Shown piece after piece: positions 22,261-30,551 of a DNA stretch of 32,610 nucleotides. The stretch spans positions 1-32,610 of the forward strand of contig DATLYJ010000109.1 in NCBI GenBank assembly GCA_035574915.1, read 5' to 3'. The notes under the pieces are model-generated. The model was not told the origin of the DNA, made no database searches, and saw only the letters and a program-made list of their open reading frames with translations. Each line of letters opens with the position of its first letter. The first letter of the stretch is position 1. This DNA comes from Dehalococcoidia bacterium (lineage in GTDB: Bacteria > Chloroflexota > Dehalococcoidia > DSTF01 > WHTK01). The position numbers and the translations under genes were made by a program.

Positions 22261-23011
22261 CGACCTCGACCGGGAGGCGGCGCGCGTCCGGGCCGCGTAC
22301 GAGCGCCGGGCGCGTTTGGGGCTGGACGCCCGCTATGAGTACTGGCGCCCGGCAAACCTCTTCATCTACCAGTCTCGCGACCGGGCGCTGGCCCGCCTGC
22401 TCGATGATGCCGGGCTTCTGCCGCTCGAAGGGCGGCGGCTGCTGGATGTCGGCTGCGGCGACGGTGGCGTGCTGCGCGACCTCGTGCGCTTGGGCGCGGC
22501 GCCCTCCTGCATGACGGGCGTAGACCTGCTGCCGGAGCGCATCGCGCGGGCGCGGGACCTGACGCCTGGCGCCCGGTTCGAGGTCGCGGATGCCCAGGCG
22601 CTGCCTTTTCCCGACCAGGAGTTCGGCCTGGTGCTCGGCTTCACTCTGCTCTCCTCCGTAATAAACGCGGGCGCCCGGGCGCGCGTGGCCTCGGAGATGT
22701 CCCGGGTGTGCTCCCGCGAAGGCGCCATCGTCCTGTACGACTTCTGGGTGAACCCCCTCAACCGCGACGCCCGGCCAGTAAGCCGTCGAGAGGTGTCCCG
22801 GCTCTTTCCCGGCTGGCGGGCCACCTTTCGCGCCGTCACGCTCGCGCCACCGCTGACGCGGCTGCTGGCGCCGCTGCCGGGTGGCTGGCTCGCCTGCACG
22901 CTCCTCGAAGTGCTACCCTTCCTGCGCACTCACTACCTCGCGGTCCTCCGGCCCGTGCTCGCCACCGAAGGCAGCGCCGGCCCGGACCTCGGCCCCACAG
23001 GCCCGCCTTGA
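22253..23011 (+). CDS. class I SAM-dependent methyltransferase
   Basis: The 252-aa product has the Rossmann methyltransferase motifs: I at 63-72 (LLDVGCGDGG), acidic end of strand 2 in TGVDLLPERI, VADAQALPFPDQEFGLVLG (motifs II/III) and EMSRVCSREGAIVLYDFWVN. It resembles UbiE/type 11 methyltransferases. Its place inside the glycan cluster suggests O- or N-methylation of a sugar residue or of the lipid carrier; this is inference from context. ATG 22253 overlaps the GT2 gene by 8 nt. The stop shares TTGA with the aminotransferase start. A larger frame (22708 onward) through the second half of this gene belongs to the aminotransferase and is not a separate start. Confidence 0.85.
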   Translation: MSSDLDREAARVRAAYERRARLGLDARYEYWRPANLFIYQSRDRALARLLDDAGLLPLEGRRLLDVGCGDGGVLRDLVRLGAAPSCMTGVDLLPERIARARDLTPGARFEVADAQALPFPDQEFGLVLGFTLLSSVINAGARARVASEMSRVCSREGAIVLYDFWVNPLNRDARPVSRREVSRLFPGWRATFRAVTLAPPLTRLLAPLPGGWLACTLLEVLPFLRTHYLAVLRPVLATEGSAGPDLGPTGPP

Positions 23012-24156
23012 CTGACGACTTTATCCCGCTCGCCCGGCCGGACATCACCCAGGAGGAGATCGACGAGGTCGTCGACACGCTGAGGTCGGGCTGGCTTGCT
23101 TTCGGCCCCAAGACCCAGCGCTTCGAGCAGGAGTTCGCGCGCTACATCGGGGCCAGGCATGCCGTCGCGGTCAGTTCATGCACGGCGGGCATGCACCTTG
23201 CGCTCCTGGCCTGTGGGATCGGCGAAGGCGACGAGGTCATCACCAGCGCACTTACGTTCCCTTCGACCGCCAGCGTCATCGTGCACACGGGCGCGCGGGT
23301 CGTGCTGGCCGACATCTGCTACGACGACCTCAACATTGACCCCGCCGACATCGAGCGCAAGCTCACGCCGCGCACGAAGGCGATCATGCCCGTCGTCTAC
23401 GCCGGCCAGCCCTGCCGGATGGACGAAATCATGGACCTGGCGCGGCGGCACGGGCTCAGGGTGATCGAGGACGCGGCGACGGCCGCGGGGGCGAAGTACA
23501 AAGGCCGCTTCGACGGCACTATCGCGCATGCCAGCATCTTCAGCTTCTACGCCATCAAGAACATGACGACCGGCGAAGGCGGCATGGTCACGACGGACGA
23601 CAGCGAGCTGGCGGCCCGGGTCGCCGTGCTGCGCAACCAGGGCCAGGACACGGACGCCTGGAAGCGCTATGCGGCCACCGGGGCGCCGTACTACACGGTC
23701 GACGCGGCGGGCTTCAACTACCGGATGACGGACCTGGAGGCGTCGCTGGGGCTGGTGCAGCTCCGGAAGCTGGAGGCCATGAACCGCCGCCGGGCGGAGC
23801 TCGCCGCGCTTTACACGCGGCTGTTCGCCGGCTGCGAGACGGTGGAAACGCCCACCGTCCGGCCAGAGGTGACCTCCAACTGGCACCTCTACGTCATCCG
23901 CCTGCGCAACACGCCCGTGCCCAGGAACGAAGTGGTCGAACGGCTTAGCGCGAAGGGCATCAGGTCATCCGTGCATTACTACCCGGTGCATTACCAGCCG
24001 TACTACCGGGAGCGCCTGGGCCTTCGAAAGGGCGACCTGCCGGTAACCGAGGCGGAATTCGAGCGCCTGATATCGCTGCCCTTGTACCCCGGGATGCGGG
24101 ATGCGGACGTCGAGCGCGTCGTGGAGGCCGTGAGGGAATGCACCAGGCCGGCATGA
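23008..24156 (+). CDS. DegT/DnrJ/EryC1/StrS sugar aminotransferase
   Basis: The 382-aa PLP enzyme transaminates a keto group on a nucleotide sugar, usually with glutamate as donor. Seen are the opening IPLARPDITQEEIDEV, GWLAFGPKTQRFEQEFA, SSCTAGMHLALLA, IEDAATAAGA with cofactor-binding Asp155, and the Schiff-base Lys184 in SFYAIKNMTTGEGGM. The C-terminal SVHYYPVHYQPYY is typical of the family. The start is TTG 23008, overlapping the methyltransferase stop as TTGA; it gives the normal family length and N-terminus, while the open frame further upstream lies inside the methyltransferase. A 4-keto sugar substrate would normally come from a 4,6-dehydratase, the role expected of the gene at 24872-26809. 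Confidence 0.92.
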   Translation: MTDDFIPLARPDITQEEIDEVVDTLRSGWLAFGPKTQRFEQEFARYIGARHAVAVSSCTAGMHLALLACGIGEGDEVITSALTFPSTASVIVHTGARVVLADICYDDLNIDPADIERKLTPRTKAIMPVVYAGQPCRMDEIMDLARRHGLRVIEDAATAAGAKYKGRFDGTIAHASIFSFYAIKNMTTGEGGMVTTDDSELAARVAVLRNQGQDTDAWKRYAATGAPYYTVDAAGFNYRMTDLEASLGLVQLRKLEAMNRRRAELAALYTRLFAGCETVETPTVRPEVTSNWHLYVIRLRNTPVPRNEVVERLSAKGIRSSVHYYPVHYQPYYRERLGLRKGDLPVTEAEFERLISLPLYPGMRDADVERVVEAVRECTRPA

Positions 24157-24875
24157 GCGATCGGGTCGGCCCCTCGCCGCAGACCGGGCCAGCGGCGCCA
24201 GGACGCCGGCCGCCCGGACGAAAGCCCGGCTCGCCCGCGCTCGTGCGGGCACTCGTGGGCGACGACGAGGGCGAGCCGGACGCGCTCCAGCGGCGCCTTT
24301 TCGACATCGGCATCGCTACCATCGGCCTGGTCGTCTTCAGCCCGCTGCTGGCGCTGATCGCGCTGCTGGTGAAGCTCGAGTCGCCGGGGCCGGTGCTTTT
24401 CCGGCAGAAGCGGGTCGGCAAGGGCGGCAGGCTCTTCGAAGTCTATAAGTTCCGCTCGATGAAAGTGGCGAGGCCGGAAGAGCAGACGGTGCCGGTTGTC
24501 GGCGAGATCGAGAGCTTCAGGTTCCGGCCGCCGGGCTTCGAGCGGCGGGTAACGGAGATCGGCCGGGTGTTGCGCGCCTGCAGCCTGGACGAAATGCCGC
24601 AGCTGCTCAACGTCATCAAGGGCGACATGCACCTCGTCGGCCCGCGGCCGGACGAGCCCGAGATCGTGGCCGCCTACCGGCCCGAATACCACGCGCGCTT
24701 CAAGGTGAAGCCCGGCATAACGGGACTGGCACAGGTGAACGGCCGCGCGGATTTGACCTATCAGGAAATCATGGCCTACGATCTCGACTACGTACGCGAA
24801 CATCCATTCGCACGTGACATTCGCATCATGCTGAAGAGCCTCCGCGTAGTGCTGCGCAGGGAAGGCGCTCGTTGA
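24153..24875 (+). CDS. polyprenyl-phosphate phosphoglycosyl transferase (bacterial sugar transferase)
   Basis: The 240-aa monotopic enzyme transfers a sugar-1-phosphate from a nucleotide sugar to undecaprenyl phosphate, the first membrane step of glycan assembly. It has the short PglC-like layout: a disordered N-terminus, one hydrophobic helix (51-73, DIGIATIGLVVFSPLLALIA), then ESPGPVLFRQKRVGKGG, KFRSM (99-103), LDEMPQLLNVIKGDMHLVGPRP (the conserved DE..Q.....G..S/H.VGPRP block) and PGITGLAQVNGR. ATG 24153 shares ATGA with the aminotransferase stop; ATG 24138 is a less likely alternative. The stop shares TTGA with the next gene. Confidence 0.92.
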   Translation: MSDRVGPSPQTGPAAPGRRPPGRKPGSPALVRALVGDDEGEPDALQRRLFDIGIATIGLVVFSPLLALIALLVKLESPGPVLFRQKRVGKGGRLFEVYKFRSMKVARPEEQTVPVVGEIESFRFRPPGFERRVTEIGRVLRACSLDEMPQLLNVIKGDMHLVGPRPDEPEIVAAYRPEYHARFKVKPGITGLAQVNGRADLTYQEIMAYDLDYVREHPFARDIRIMLKSLRVVLRREGAR

Positions 24876-26809
24876 CAGGTCAACCCGCGAAAGAGGCGAA
24901 TGGCGCCGGCGGCATCCGGCGCGGCGCGGGCGCAGTCGCCTGGCTCCTCCTCGACATCGGCATCGTCATCGGGAGCTATGCGCTGGCCCTCTGGCTGCGG
25001 TTTTCGCCGCAAGAGGTGCCGGCGGAGTCCTGGCGGCAGCTTGCCTGGGCAGGCCCCCTGATCGCCATTGCCTACATCCTCGCCTACCAGATGCTCGGCG
25101 TGTACCGGACGGCCTGGCAGTACGGCAGCGTCCGGGACGCCCTCATGCTGGCGATCGCGGTCGCGCTGGTGACCGCGGCCGTGTTCACCGTGAACGTCTT
25201 GCTGCCCAAGCGTCCCATCCCCCTGAGCGTGAACGTGATCAGCGCCGCCTTCATCTTCCTCTTCCACGCGATGGTGCGCATGCTGCCGCGGGTCTGGACC
25301 GGCGGCTGGCTGACACCGCCCGAGTTCAGCGGCCAGAAGCAGCGCGTAATGGTTGTCGGCGCTGGCGACACCGGCCAGTACCTGGTCGCGGACCTACAGC
25401 GGCGCCCGAACCAGCCCTACCGCGCCGTGGCCTTCATCGACGACGACCCGTCGCTGCAGGGCAAGCGCATCCACCGCGTGCCGGTCGTCGGCAACAGGAA
25501 CGACATCGCGGCCGCCGTCGAACGGCACAAGGTGGACGTGGTGGCGCTGGCGTTGACACCCGGACGTGACGCGCCGTTGCAAGACCTCCTCGCGCTCGTA
25601 GAGCCGTTGAAGGTCCCGGTCCGCATCGTCCAGGGACCCTCGGAGGTGATCCAGGGGCGCGGCCGCGCCGGCGAGATGCGCGAGATAACGATGGAGGACG
25701 TGCTCGCGCGGCCTCCGGTGGAAGTCGACGAGGAGCAGTGCCGCCAGGTGATCGAAGGGCGGGCGGTGCTCATCACGGGCGCGGCCGGGTCCATCGGGGC
25801 TGAGCTGGCCCGCAAAGTGGCGGCCCTGAACCCCGCGGCCCTGCATCTCCTCGACATCAACGAGACCGGGCTCTACGAGCTGCGCAACGAGCTCCGGCAG
25901 GGCGCGGCCAACCAGGAACTGATCAAGACCTGGCTGTACAGCATGACGGACCGCCACCGCCTGGAGGCTGTCTTCGAGGCAGCGCGGCCGCAGGTGGTCT
26001 TCCACCTCGCCGCCTACAAGATCGTGCCGATGATGGAGGACCACCCGGACCAGGCGTTCGAGACGGACGTGCTCGGCACGCTGAACGTCTTCGAGGCGGC
26101 GCGCCAGGTGGGCGCCGAGCAGGTGGTGTTCCTCTCCAGCCACACGGCGGTGAACCCGGCCAGCGTCTACGGGGCGGCGAAGCGCATCGGCGAGCTGCTG
26201 GTCGCTTCGCAACCGGGACCGACGCGCTTCGCGGCGCTGCGCCTCACCAACGTCATCGACGCGAAAGGCGCCGTACTCGGGCGCTTCACGCAGCAGATCC
26301 AGCAGGGCCTGCCGATCTCGGTGACCCACCCGGACATGGCGCGCTTCTTCCTCACCATCAGCGAAGTCGCTGGTCTTACGGTCCAGGCCGCTGCCCTTTC
26401 CCGCGGCGGCGACATCTTCCTGGTGGACGCCGGCGAGGAGGTACGGATTACGGACCTTGCCGAGCGCCTCATCCGGCTGCAGGGTATGGAGCCCGGCGAG
26501 GACGTGCCGATCGAGTTCGTCGGCCTGCGCCCTGGCGACCGCCTGCGCGAGAACCTGATAGCCGACTACGAGCAACTGCAGGCGACGCGCCACCCTAACG
26601 TGCGTCGCGTGGTATCGTCGCTTCGCTTTTCGGGCGCCGAGCTCCGCGCCGGCATCCGCGAACTCGAATTGGACCTGCCTCGCCGGCCGGTCAACCTGCC
26701 GGCGAAGCTGCACGCGCTGGCCCGCATCGACCGCGAAGAGCCCGTGGAGACGCCGAGGGTCTCGGAGCCCGGGGAGCCGCCGGTGGCGCCTCTCGAGAAC
26801 CAGGCGTAG
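24872..26809 (+). CDS. membrane FlaA1/CapD/PglF-family sugar nucleotide enzyme, atypical active site
   Basis: The 645-aa protein has four N-terminal membrane helices (about 23-42, 60-77, 90-110, 120-138), a CoA-binding-like Rossmann domain (VVGAGDTGQYLV, 161-172), then a second short-chain dehydrogenase domain (ITGAAGSIGAEL, 301-312; FHLAAYKIVPMMEDHP). Relatives such as PglF and WbpM are UDP-GlcNAc 4,6-dehydratases, which fits the aminotransferase and PglC-like genes upstream. The catalytic STDKAVNP block reads SSHTAVNP here (His424, Thr425), so the Asp/Lys pair is missing, though Tyr433 and Lys437 (YxxxK) remain. The reaction may differ, for example epimerisation, or the enzyme may be inactive. 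TTG 24872 overlaps the previous stop. It ends 6 nt from the convergent pit gene. Confidence 0.85.
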   Translation: MTGQPAKEANGAGGIRRGAGAVAWLLLDIGIVIGSYALALWLRFSPQEVPAESWRQLAWAGPLIAIAYILAYQMLGVYRTAWQYGSVRDALMLAIAVALVTAAVFTVNVLLPKRPIPLSVNVISAAFIFLFHAMVRMLPRVWTGGWLTPPEFSGQKQRVMVVGAGDTGQYLVADLQRRPNQPYRAVAFIDDDPSLQGKRIHRVPVVGNRNDIAAAVERHKVDVVALALTPGRDAPLQDLLALVEPLKVPVRIVQGPSEVIQGRGRAGEMREITMEDVLARPPVEVDEEQCRQVIEGRAVLITGAAGSIGAELARKVAALNPAALHLLDINETGLYELRNELRQGAANQELIKTWLYSMTDRHRLEAVFEAARPQVVFHLAAYKIVPMMEDHPDQAFETDVLGTLNVFEAARQVGAEQVVFLSSHTAVNPASVYGAAKRIGELLVASQPGPTRFAALRLTNVIDAKGAVLGRFTQQIQQGLPISVTHPDMARFFLTISEVAGLTVQAAALSRGGDIFLVDAGEEVRITDLAERLIRLQGMEPGEDVPIEFVGLRPGDRLRENLIADYEQLQATRHPNVRRVVSSLRFSGAELRAGIRELELDLPRRPVNLPAKLHALARIDREEPVETPRVSEPGEPPVAPLENQA

Positions 26810-26815
26810 GCGCCG

Positions 26816-27811
26816 CTAGTCCGGGATGATGGTCGCGATCAGATACCCCAGGCCGAAGCACACCGGGAAAGTCAGTACCCAGGCCGTGAGGATGTTGTAG
26901 GCAATACCCCAGCGCACGGCCGAGAGCCGCCTGGTCGCGCCCACGCCCATGATGGCCGAACCGATGGTGTGCGTAGTGCTCAGGGGGATGCCGAAGCGGG
27001 CGGTGACGGTAAGGGTTGTGGCCGCCGCAGCCTCGGCGCAGAAGCCCTGATATGTCTCCAACTGAGTCACCCGCATGCCCAGCGTCCTTATGATCCGCCA
27101 GCCTCCGGCCATGGTGCTGACGCCGAGCGTCCCGGCCCCCAGGAAGATCACCCACAGCGGCACCTCGAACTCGCTGGAGGGCGTCTCGTTGTAGATGGCG
27201 AGGGCCATGGCCATAACGCCGATCGCCTTCTGGCCGTCTGCCGTGCCGTGGCTCCAGGCCATGAAGGCGGACGACACCACCTGTAACGGCCCAAACAGAC
27301 GCCTGACCGAGGACGGATTGGTCTTCTGGAAGAGCCAGAGCACGGCGACCATCAGCACGAAGGCCCCGATGAAGCCGAAGAACACGGCCGTGCCGACACC
27401 GAAGAAGACCTTCTCCCAGCCGCCGACGATGAGCACGTCGAGGCCCGCGACGGCAACGGCCGCGCCCGCCAGGCCCGATACGATGCCGTGGCTTTCGCTC
27501 GTCGGCAGCCCGAAGTAGGCGGCGAGCGAGCTCCAGATGACCACGGCCAGAGCGCCGGCAGCGGCGGTCTCCAGCGTGAGTCCCTGGTCGATGTCGACGA
27601 GTCCCTTGCCGATCGTCGTCGCCACGGCAGTGCCGGACAGGGCGCCGACGAGGTTGAGCACCGCCGCCATGCTGACAGCGACCATCGGCGGCAAGACGCG
27701 GGTGGAGACGACAGTCGCGATCGCGTTTGGCGCGTCCGTCCAGCCGTTCACGGCTTCGAAGAGAAGGATGGCGATGAAGGTGAAGACCAGAAAGCCGAAC
27801 GTGTCCGTCAT
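26816..27811 (-). CDS. pit: Pit-type inorganic phosphate transporter (PiT/SLC20 family)
   Basis: The 331-aa membrane carrier has about ten hydrophobic segments and the two inverted PiT signatures: NGWTDAPNAIATVVSTRV (GxND-type, near residue 22) and WSHGTADGQKAIGVMAMA (near 190), followed by PLSTTHTIGSAIMGVG. Family members take up phosphate, often as a metal-phosphate complex, driven by H+ or Na+. The Asn of GxND is Thr in the first and Ala in the second motif; such variants occur in bacterial PiTs, as far as I recall. It is the last gene of the Pho cluster, 7 nt after the DUF47 gene, a very common pairing. No pstSCAB genes are visible. Confidence 0.92.
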   Translation of the reverse strand: MTDTFGFLVFTFIAILLFEAVNGWTDAPNAIATVVSTRVLPPMVAVSMAAVLNLVGALSGTAVATTIGKGLVDIDQGLTLETAAAGALAVVIWSSLAAYFGLPTSESHGIVSGLAGAAVAVAGLDVLIVGGWEKVFFGVGTAVFFGFIGAFVLMVAVLWLFQKTNPSSVRRLFGPLQVVSSAFMAWSHGTADGQKAIGVMAMALAIYNETPSSEFEVPLWVIFLGAGTLGVSTMAGGWRIIRTLGMRVTQLETYQGFCAEAAAATTLTVTARFGIPLSTTHTIGSAIMGVGATRRLSAVRWGIAYNILTAWVLTFPVCFGLGYLIATIIPD

Positions 27812-27818
27812 CCGGCCG

Positions 27819-28445
27819 TCAGGCGTGCTTCAGGACGATTGCCTCGAGCGCGTGCGCGACGGTCTCGCAGCCGTCCGTCGCCTCTTCGAGGAGGTCGTAG
27901 ATGTCACGCCACTTGATCACGTCGATGGCGTGGACCTCACCCTGGAACAGCTCTCCCATGGCGGACAGGAACAGGGCATCGGCCTCGTTCTCAAGGCGGT
28001 TGACTTCCTTCACCATCTCCAGGATCTCGCGCAGGCGGCCGCGGCTCTTCAGGGCCACAATCGCGGCCTGCAATTGCTTGGTCTGCATCCGGGCGATGTC
28101 GGCCAGGCCGCGAGCCGCGGGAGTAGGCATGTCGACGTCGTAGACACGGATGGCGGTGCCGGCTGCCTCCAGGAAGTCGATCACGTCGTCGAGGCTCTGC
28201 GCCAGGGCCGCTATGTCCTCCCGGTCGAAGGGCGTGACGAACGTCTGGTGCACGAGCCGGTAGAGGTCGTGCGTGATGTTGTCGCCCTCGTGCTCGAGCT
28301 GCTTGAGGTGCGCCGTCTTCATTTCCACGTTCTCGAAGTGCTGGAGCATGTCTGACAGGCTCTCGGCGCACTGGACCATCTTGTTCGCAAGCTGCTCGAA
28401 CAAGTCGAAGAAACGCGTATTCCTGGGGATTATGGAAATGGGCAT
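27819..28445 (-). CDS. DUF47 PhoU-like protein partnering the Pit transporter
   Basis: The 208-aa all-helical protein belongs to the DUF47/TIGR00153-type PhoU-like family: N-terminal RNTRFFDLFEQLANKMVQCA, then LKQLEHEGDNITHDLYRLVHQTFVTPFDREDI with the acidic metal-binding residues, SLDDVIDFLEAAG, and a matching second bundle with VNRLENEADALF and LLEEATDGCETVAHALE. Family members sit next to pit genes and are thought to regulate phosphate uptake. Here the gene lies 7 nt upstream of pit and 52 nt downstream of phoU, in one transcription direction. ATG 28445 is the natural start. Confidence 0.92.
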   Translation of the reverse strand: MPISIIPRNTRFFDLFEQLANKMVQCAESLSDMLQHFENVEMKTAHLKQLEHEGDNITHDLYRLVHQTFVTPFDREDIAALAQSLDDVIDFLEAAGTAIRVYDVDMPTPAARGLADIARMQTKQLQAAIVALKSRGRLREILEMVKEVNRLENEADALFLSAMGELFQGEVHAIDVIKWRDIYDLLEEATDGCETVAHALEAIVLKHA

Positions 28446-28497
28446 ACCGGCCTCAGCGCCAAGTCTAGCGCAAATCCCGCTTAGGGAATCCCTGACC

Positions 28498-29163
28498 TCA
28501 ATACTTCGAGATGTTCAGTTCCTCGATACGGCCCGAGACCAGGTAGATGACGCGCTCGCAGATGTTCGTCACCCGGTCCGCGATGCGTTCCAGGTTGTGC
28601 GCAACCCAGGTCAGGTGGGTCGCCCGCTCGATCGTAGAGGGGTCGCTGATCATGTAGGTCAGTAGCTCGCGGTACACCTGGTCGTAGAGCGCGTCGACCT
28701 CGTCGTCCTGGTCGACGATTCGGCGAGCGCGCTCCTCGTCGCGGTCGCGGAAGGCCTCGAGGCTGCCCGTGAGCATGTCCATGGCAATCCCGGCCATACG
28801 GGGAATGTCGATGTACGGCTTCAAGGGCGGGGCGTCGGCCATCATGATCGCTATCTTCGCCGTGCCCTCGGCATGGTCGCCCATCCGCTCGAGGTCCACG
28901 ATTATGTGAAGTATCGAGAAGATCACCCGCAGGTCGCCGGCGAGAGGCTGCTGGGTTGCAACGACCTCCTGGCAGCGGTGCTCGATATCGTAGCGCAGGC
29001 GATTGATCTTGATGTCGTCCTGGATCACCTCGCGCGCGAGATCGGCGTCGCGGTCCTTCAGGGCCTGGATGCTCCGCTCGATGGCGCTCTTGACCATTTC
29101 GCCCATGAGCAGCATGTCCTGCTGGATCTCGGCCAACTGCTTGTCGAACGCGGTCCTCGTCAC
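28498..29163 (-). CDS. phoU: phosphate signalling protein PhoU
   Basis: The 221-aa protein is made of two three-helix bundles and carries both PhoU metal-site motifs: DLERMGDHAEGTAKIA in the first bundle and LERIADRVTNICERVIYL in the second. PhoU damps PhoR activity when phosphate is plentiful, usually while bound to the Pst transporter. Here no pst genes are present, and DUF47-pit follow after 52 nt, so PhoU may report on Pit flux or act with a Pst system elsewhere. The start is GTG 29163, sharing GTGA with the stop of phoR, which indicates coupled translation. Confidence 0.93.
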   Translation of the reverse strand: MTRTAFDKQLAEIQQDMLLMGEMVKSAIERSIQALKDRDADLAREVIQDDIKINRLRYDIEHRCQEVVATQQPLAGDLRVIFSILHIIVDLERMGDHAEGTAKIAIMMADAPPLKPYIDIPRMAGIAMDMLTGSLEAFRDRDEERARRIVDQDDEVDALYDQVYRELLTYMISDPSTIERATHLTWVAHNLERIADRVTNICERVIYLVSGRIEELNISKY

Positions 29164-30551
29164 TGGGCCCTCCTTCTCGCCGGAGCCTCCGCGGCCTCCC
29201 CGGCGGCGCCGGAGCCGAGGACGGGCAGCGTGAGCCTGAACGTCGAGCCGCGGCCGAGTTCGCTTACGGCCTCGACGCGGCCGCCATGAGCTTCTACCGT
29301 ACGCTTCACGAGCGCCAGTCCCAGGCCGGAGCCCTCGGTGCGCCGCGACCGGTCGGACTTGTAGAAGCGCTCGAAGATGCGGGGCAGGTCACGCGCGTCA
29401 ATGCCGGCGCCATCGTCCTGGACTTCGACGGTCACGACGTCCCCGGCGGTGCGGGCACTGACCACGACATTCCCTCCCCGCGGCGTAAACTTCAGGGCAT
29501 TGTGCACCAGGTTCACCACGGCGCGCTCCAGCCGCTCAGCGTCTCCAAGCACGGCCGGCATGCTCTGCGGAAGAGCGAGGCCAAGGCGCACGCCCAGCCG
29601 TTCCGCCTGGGGCTGCATGCGGGTCACGGCCGCTCCCACGACGCGGGCCATGTCTGTGGGGACCGGCTTCGAGCCGAGGTCGCCGGACTCTATGCGAGAG
29701 AGCTCCAGCAGTTCGCCGACCATCGCTGTCAGACGCTCCACCTCCGCCTGGGCGCGGGAGATGAACTCGCGGCCGGCGACAGGGTCGGCCATCGCCCCGG
29801 CCTCGAGCGTATCGAGCACGGCACGGATGGACGCCAGGGGCGTGCGCAGTTCGTGGGAAACGTTGGCGACGAAGTCGCGACGCATCTGGTCGGCCCGCCT
29901 GACCTCCGTGAGGTCGTGAAAGACGAGGAATGCGGCCCAGTCACCCCCGACCACGGGGTTGACGCTGACCTCCAAGAACTCCTTGTTCGGACGCTCGATG
30001 GTGCGAGTCTCGCGCCGGCCGGCCTCCGAGCTGAGGCGCATCGCCTCCAGGATGTCAGCGTTCGGCATCAGCCAGGCAAAGGGCCGCCCCAGGAGGTCGC
30101 CGTGAGGACGGACGAGCAGCCTTTCCGCGGCGATGTTCGCGAACGCCACCTTGCCCTCCCCGTCCACAGCGACGATGGCGTCGCCGCTGCTGTTCAGGGC
30201 GGCGACGAGCCGGGCACGGTCGCGGGAGGCTGCATCCGCGCGCGTGGCCAGCGCCTGCGCCAGTTCCTCGATGGCGTCATGGAGCTCGGCGGATTCGAGC
30301 AGGCGCGGACCGGCGCCGGCGTCATCCTCAGCGCCGCGGGCGATGTTCCGCAGCCGTTGACTGGCCTGGGCGAAGGCGGAGGTGATGGTCTCGGCGGCGA
30401 GCAGGGCGGTTGCCCAGGCGCCCACCGCGGCGCCGGCAATGGCATAAGGCCAGCCGCCCGTGATTGCGTACGCCAGGACCGCGCCGATCGCGGCGGCCAG
30501 CCCCGTGGTGATCGGCAGGGTCACGCGGAGGGCAAGCCGGCCGCGAGGCAT
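29160..30551 (-). CDS. phoR: PhoR-type sensor histidine kinase
   Basis: The 463-aa kinase has two close N-terminal membrane spans (about 12-30 and 35-52) with almost no periplasmic loop, as in PhoR. A linker follows, then a PAS domain (about 112-218: VAALNSSGDAIVAVDGEGKV, VFHDLTEVRRA), HisKA with phospho-acceptor His233 in FVANVSHELRTPLASIRAVL, and a HATPase domain with NLVHNALKFTPRGG (N box), DDGAGID (G1) and GSGLGLALVKR (G2). Lacking a sensory loop, it would read phosphate status through PhoU and a transporter. It starts at ATG 30551, one base into the phoB stop (TGATG), and ends in a GTGA overlap with phoU. Confidence 0.93.
   Translation of the reverse strand: MPRGRLALRVTLPITTGLAAAIGAVLAYAITGGWPYAIAGAAVGAWATALLAAETITSAFAQASQRLRNIARGAEDDAGAGPRLLESAELHDAIEELAQALATRADAASRDRARLVAALNSSGDAIVAVDGEGKVAFANIAAERLLVRPHGDLLGRPFAWLMPNADILEAMRLSSEAGRRETRTIERPNKEFLEVSVNPVVGGDWAAFLVFHDLTEVRRADQMRRDFVANVSHELRTPLASIRAVLDTLEAGAMADPVAGREFISRAQAEVERLTAMVGELLELSRIESGDLGSKPVPTDMARVVGAAVTRMQPQAERLGVRLGLALPQSMPAVLGDAERLERAVVNLVHNALKFTPRGGNVVVSARTAGDVVTVEVQDDGAGIDARDLPRIFERFYKSDRSRRTEGSGLGLALVKRTVEAHGGRVEAVSELGRGSTFRLTLPVLGSGAAGEAAEAPARRRAQ

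Noticed and set aside
25394-26713. 439-codon minus-strand open frame
   Set aside because: Antisense shadow of the CapD-family gene.
26816-27811. Loss of Asn in both GxND motifs of the Pit transporter as evidence of inactivity
   Set aside because: Threonine or alanine variants of this motif occur in many bacterial PiT proteins as I recall them, and the gene is intact beside its usual DUF47 partner.
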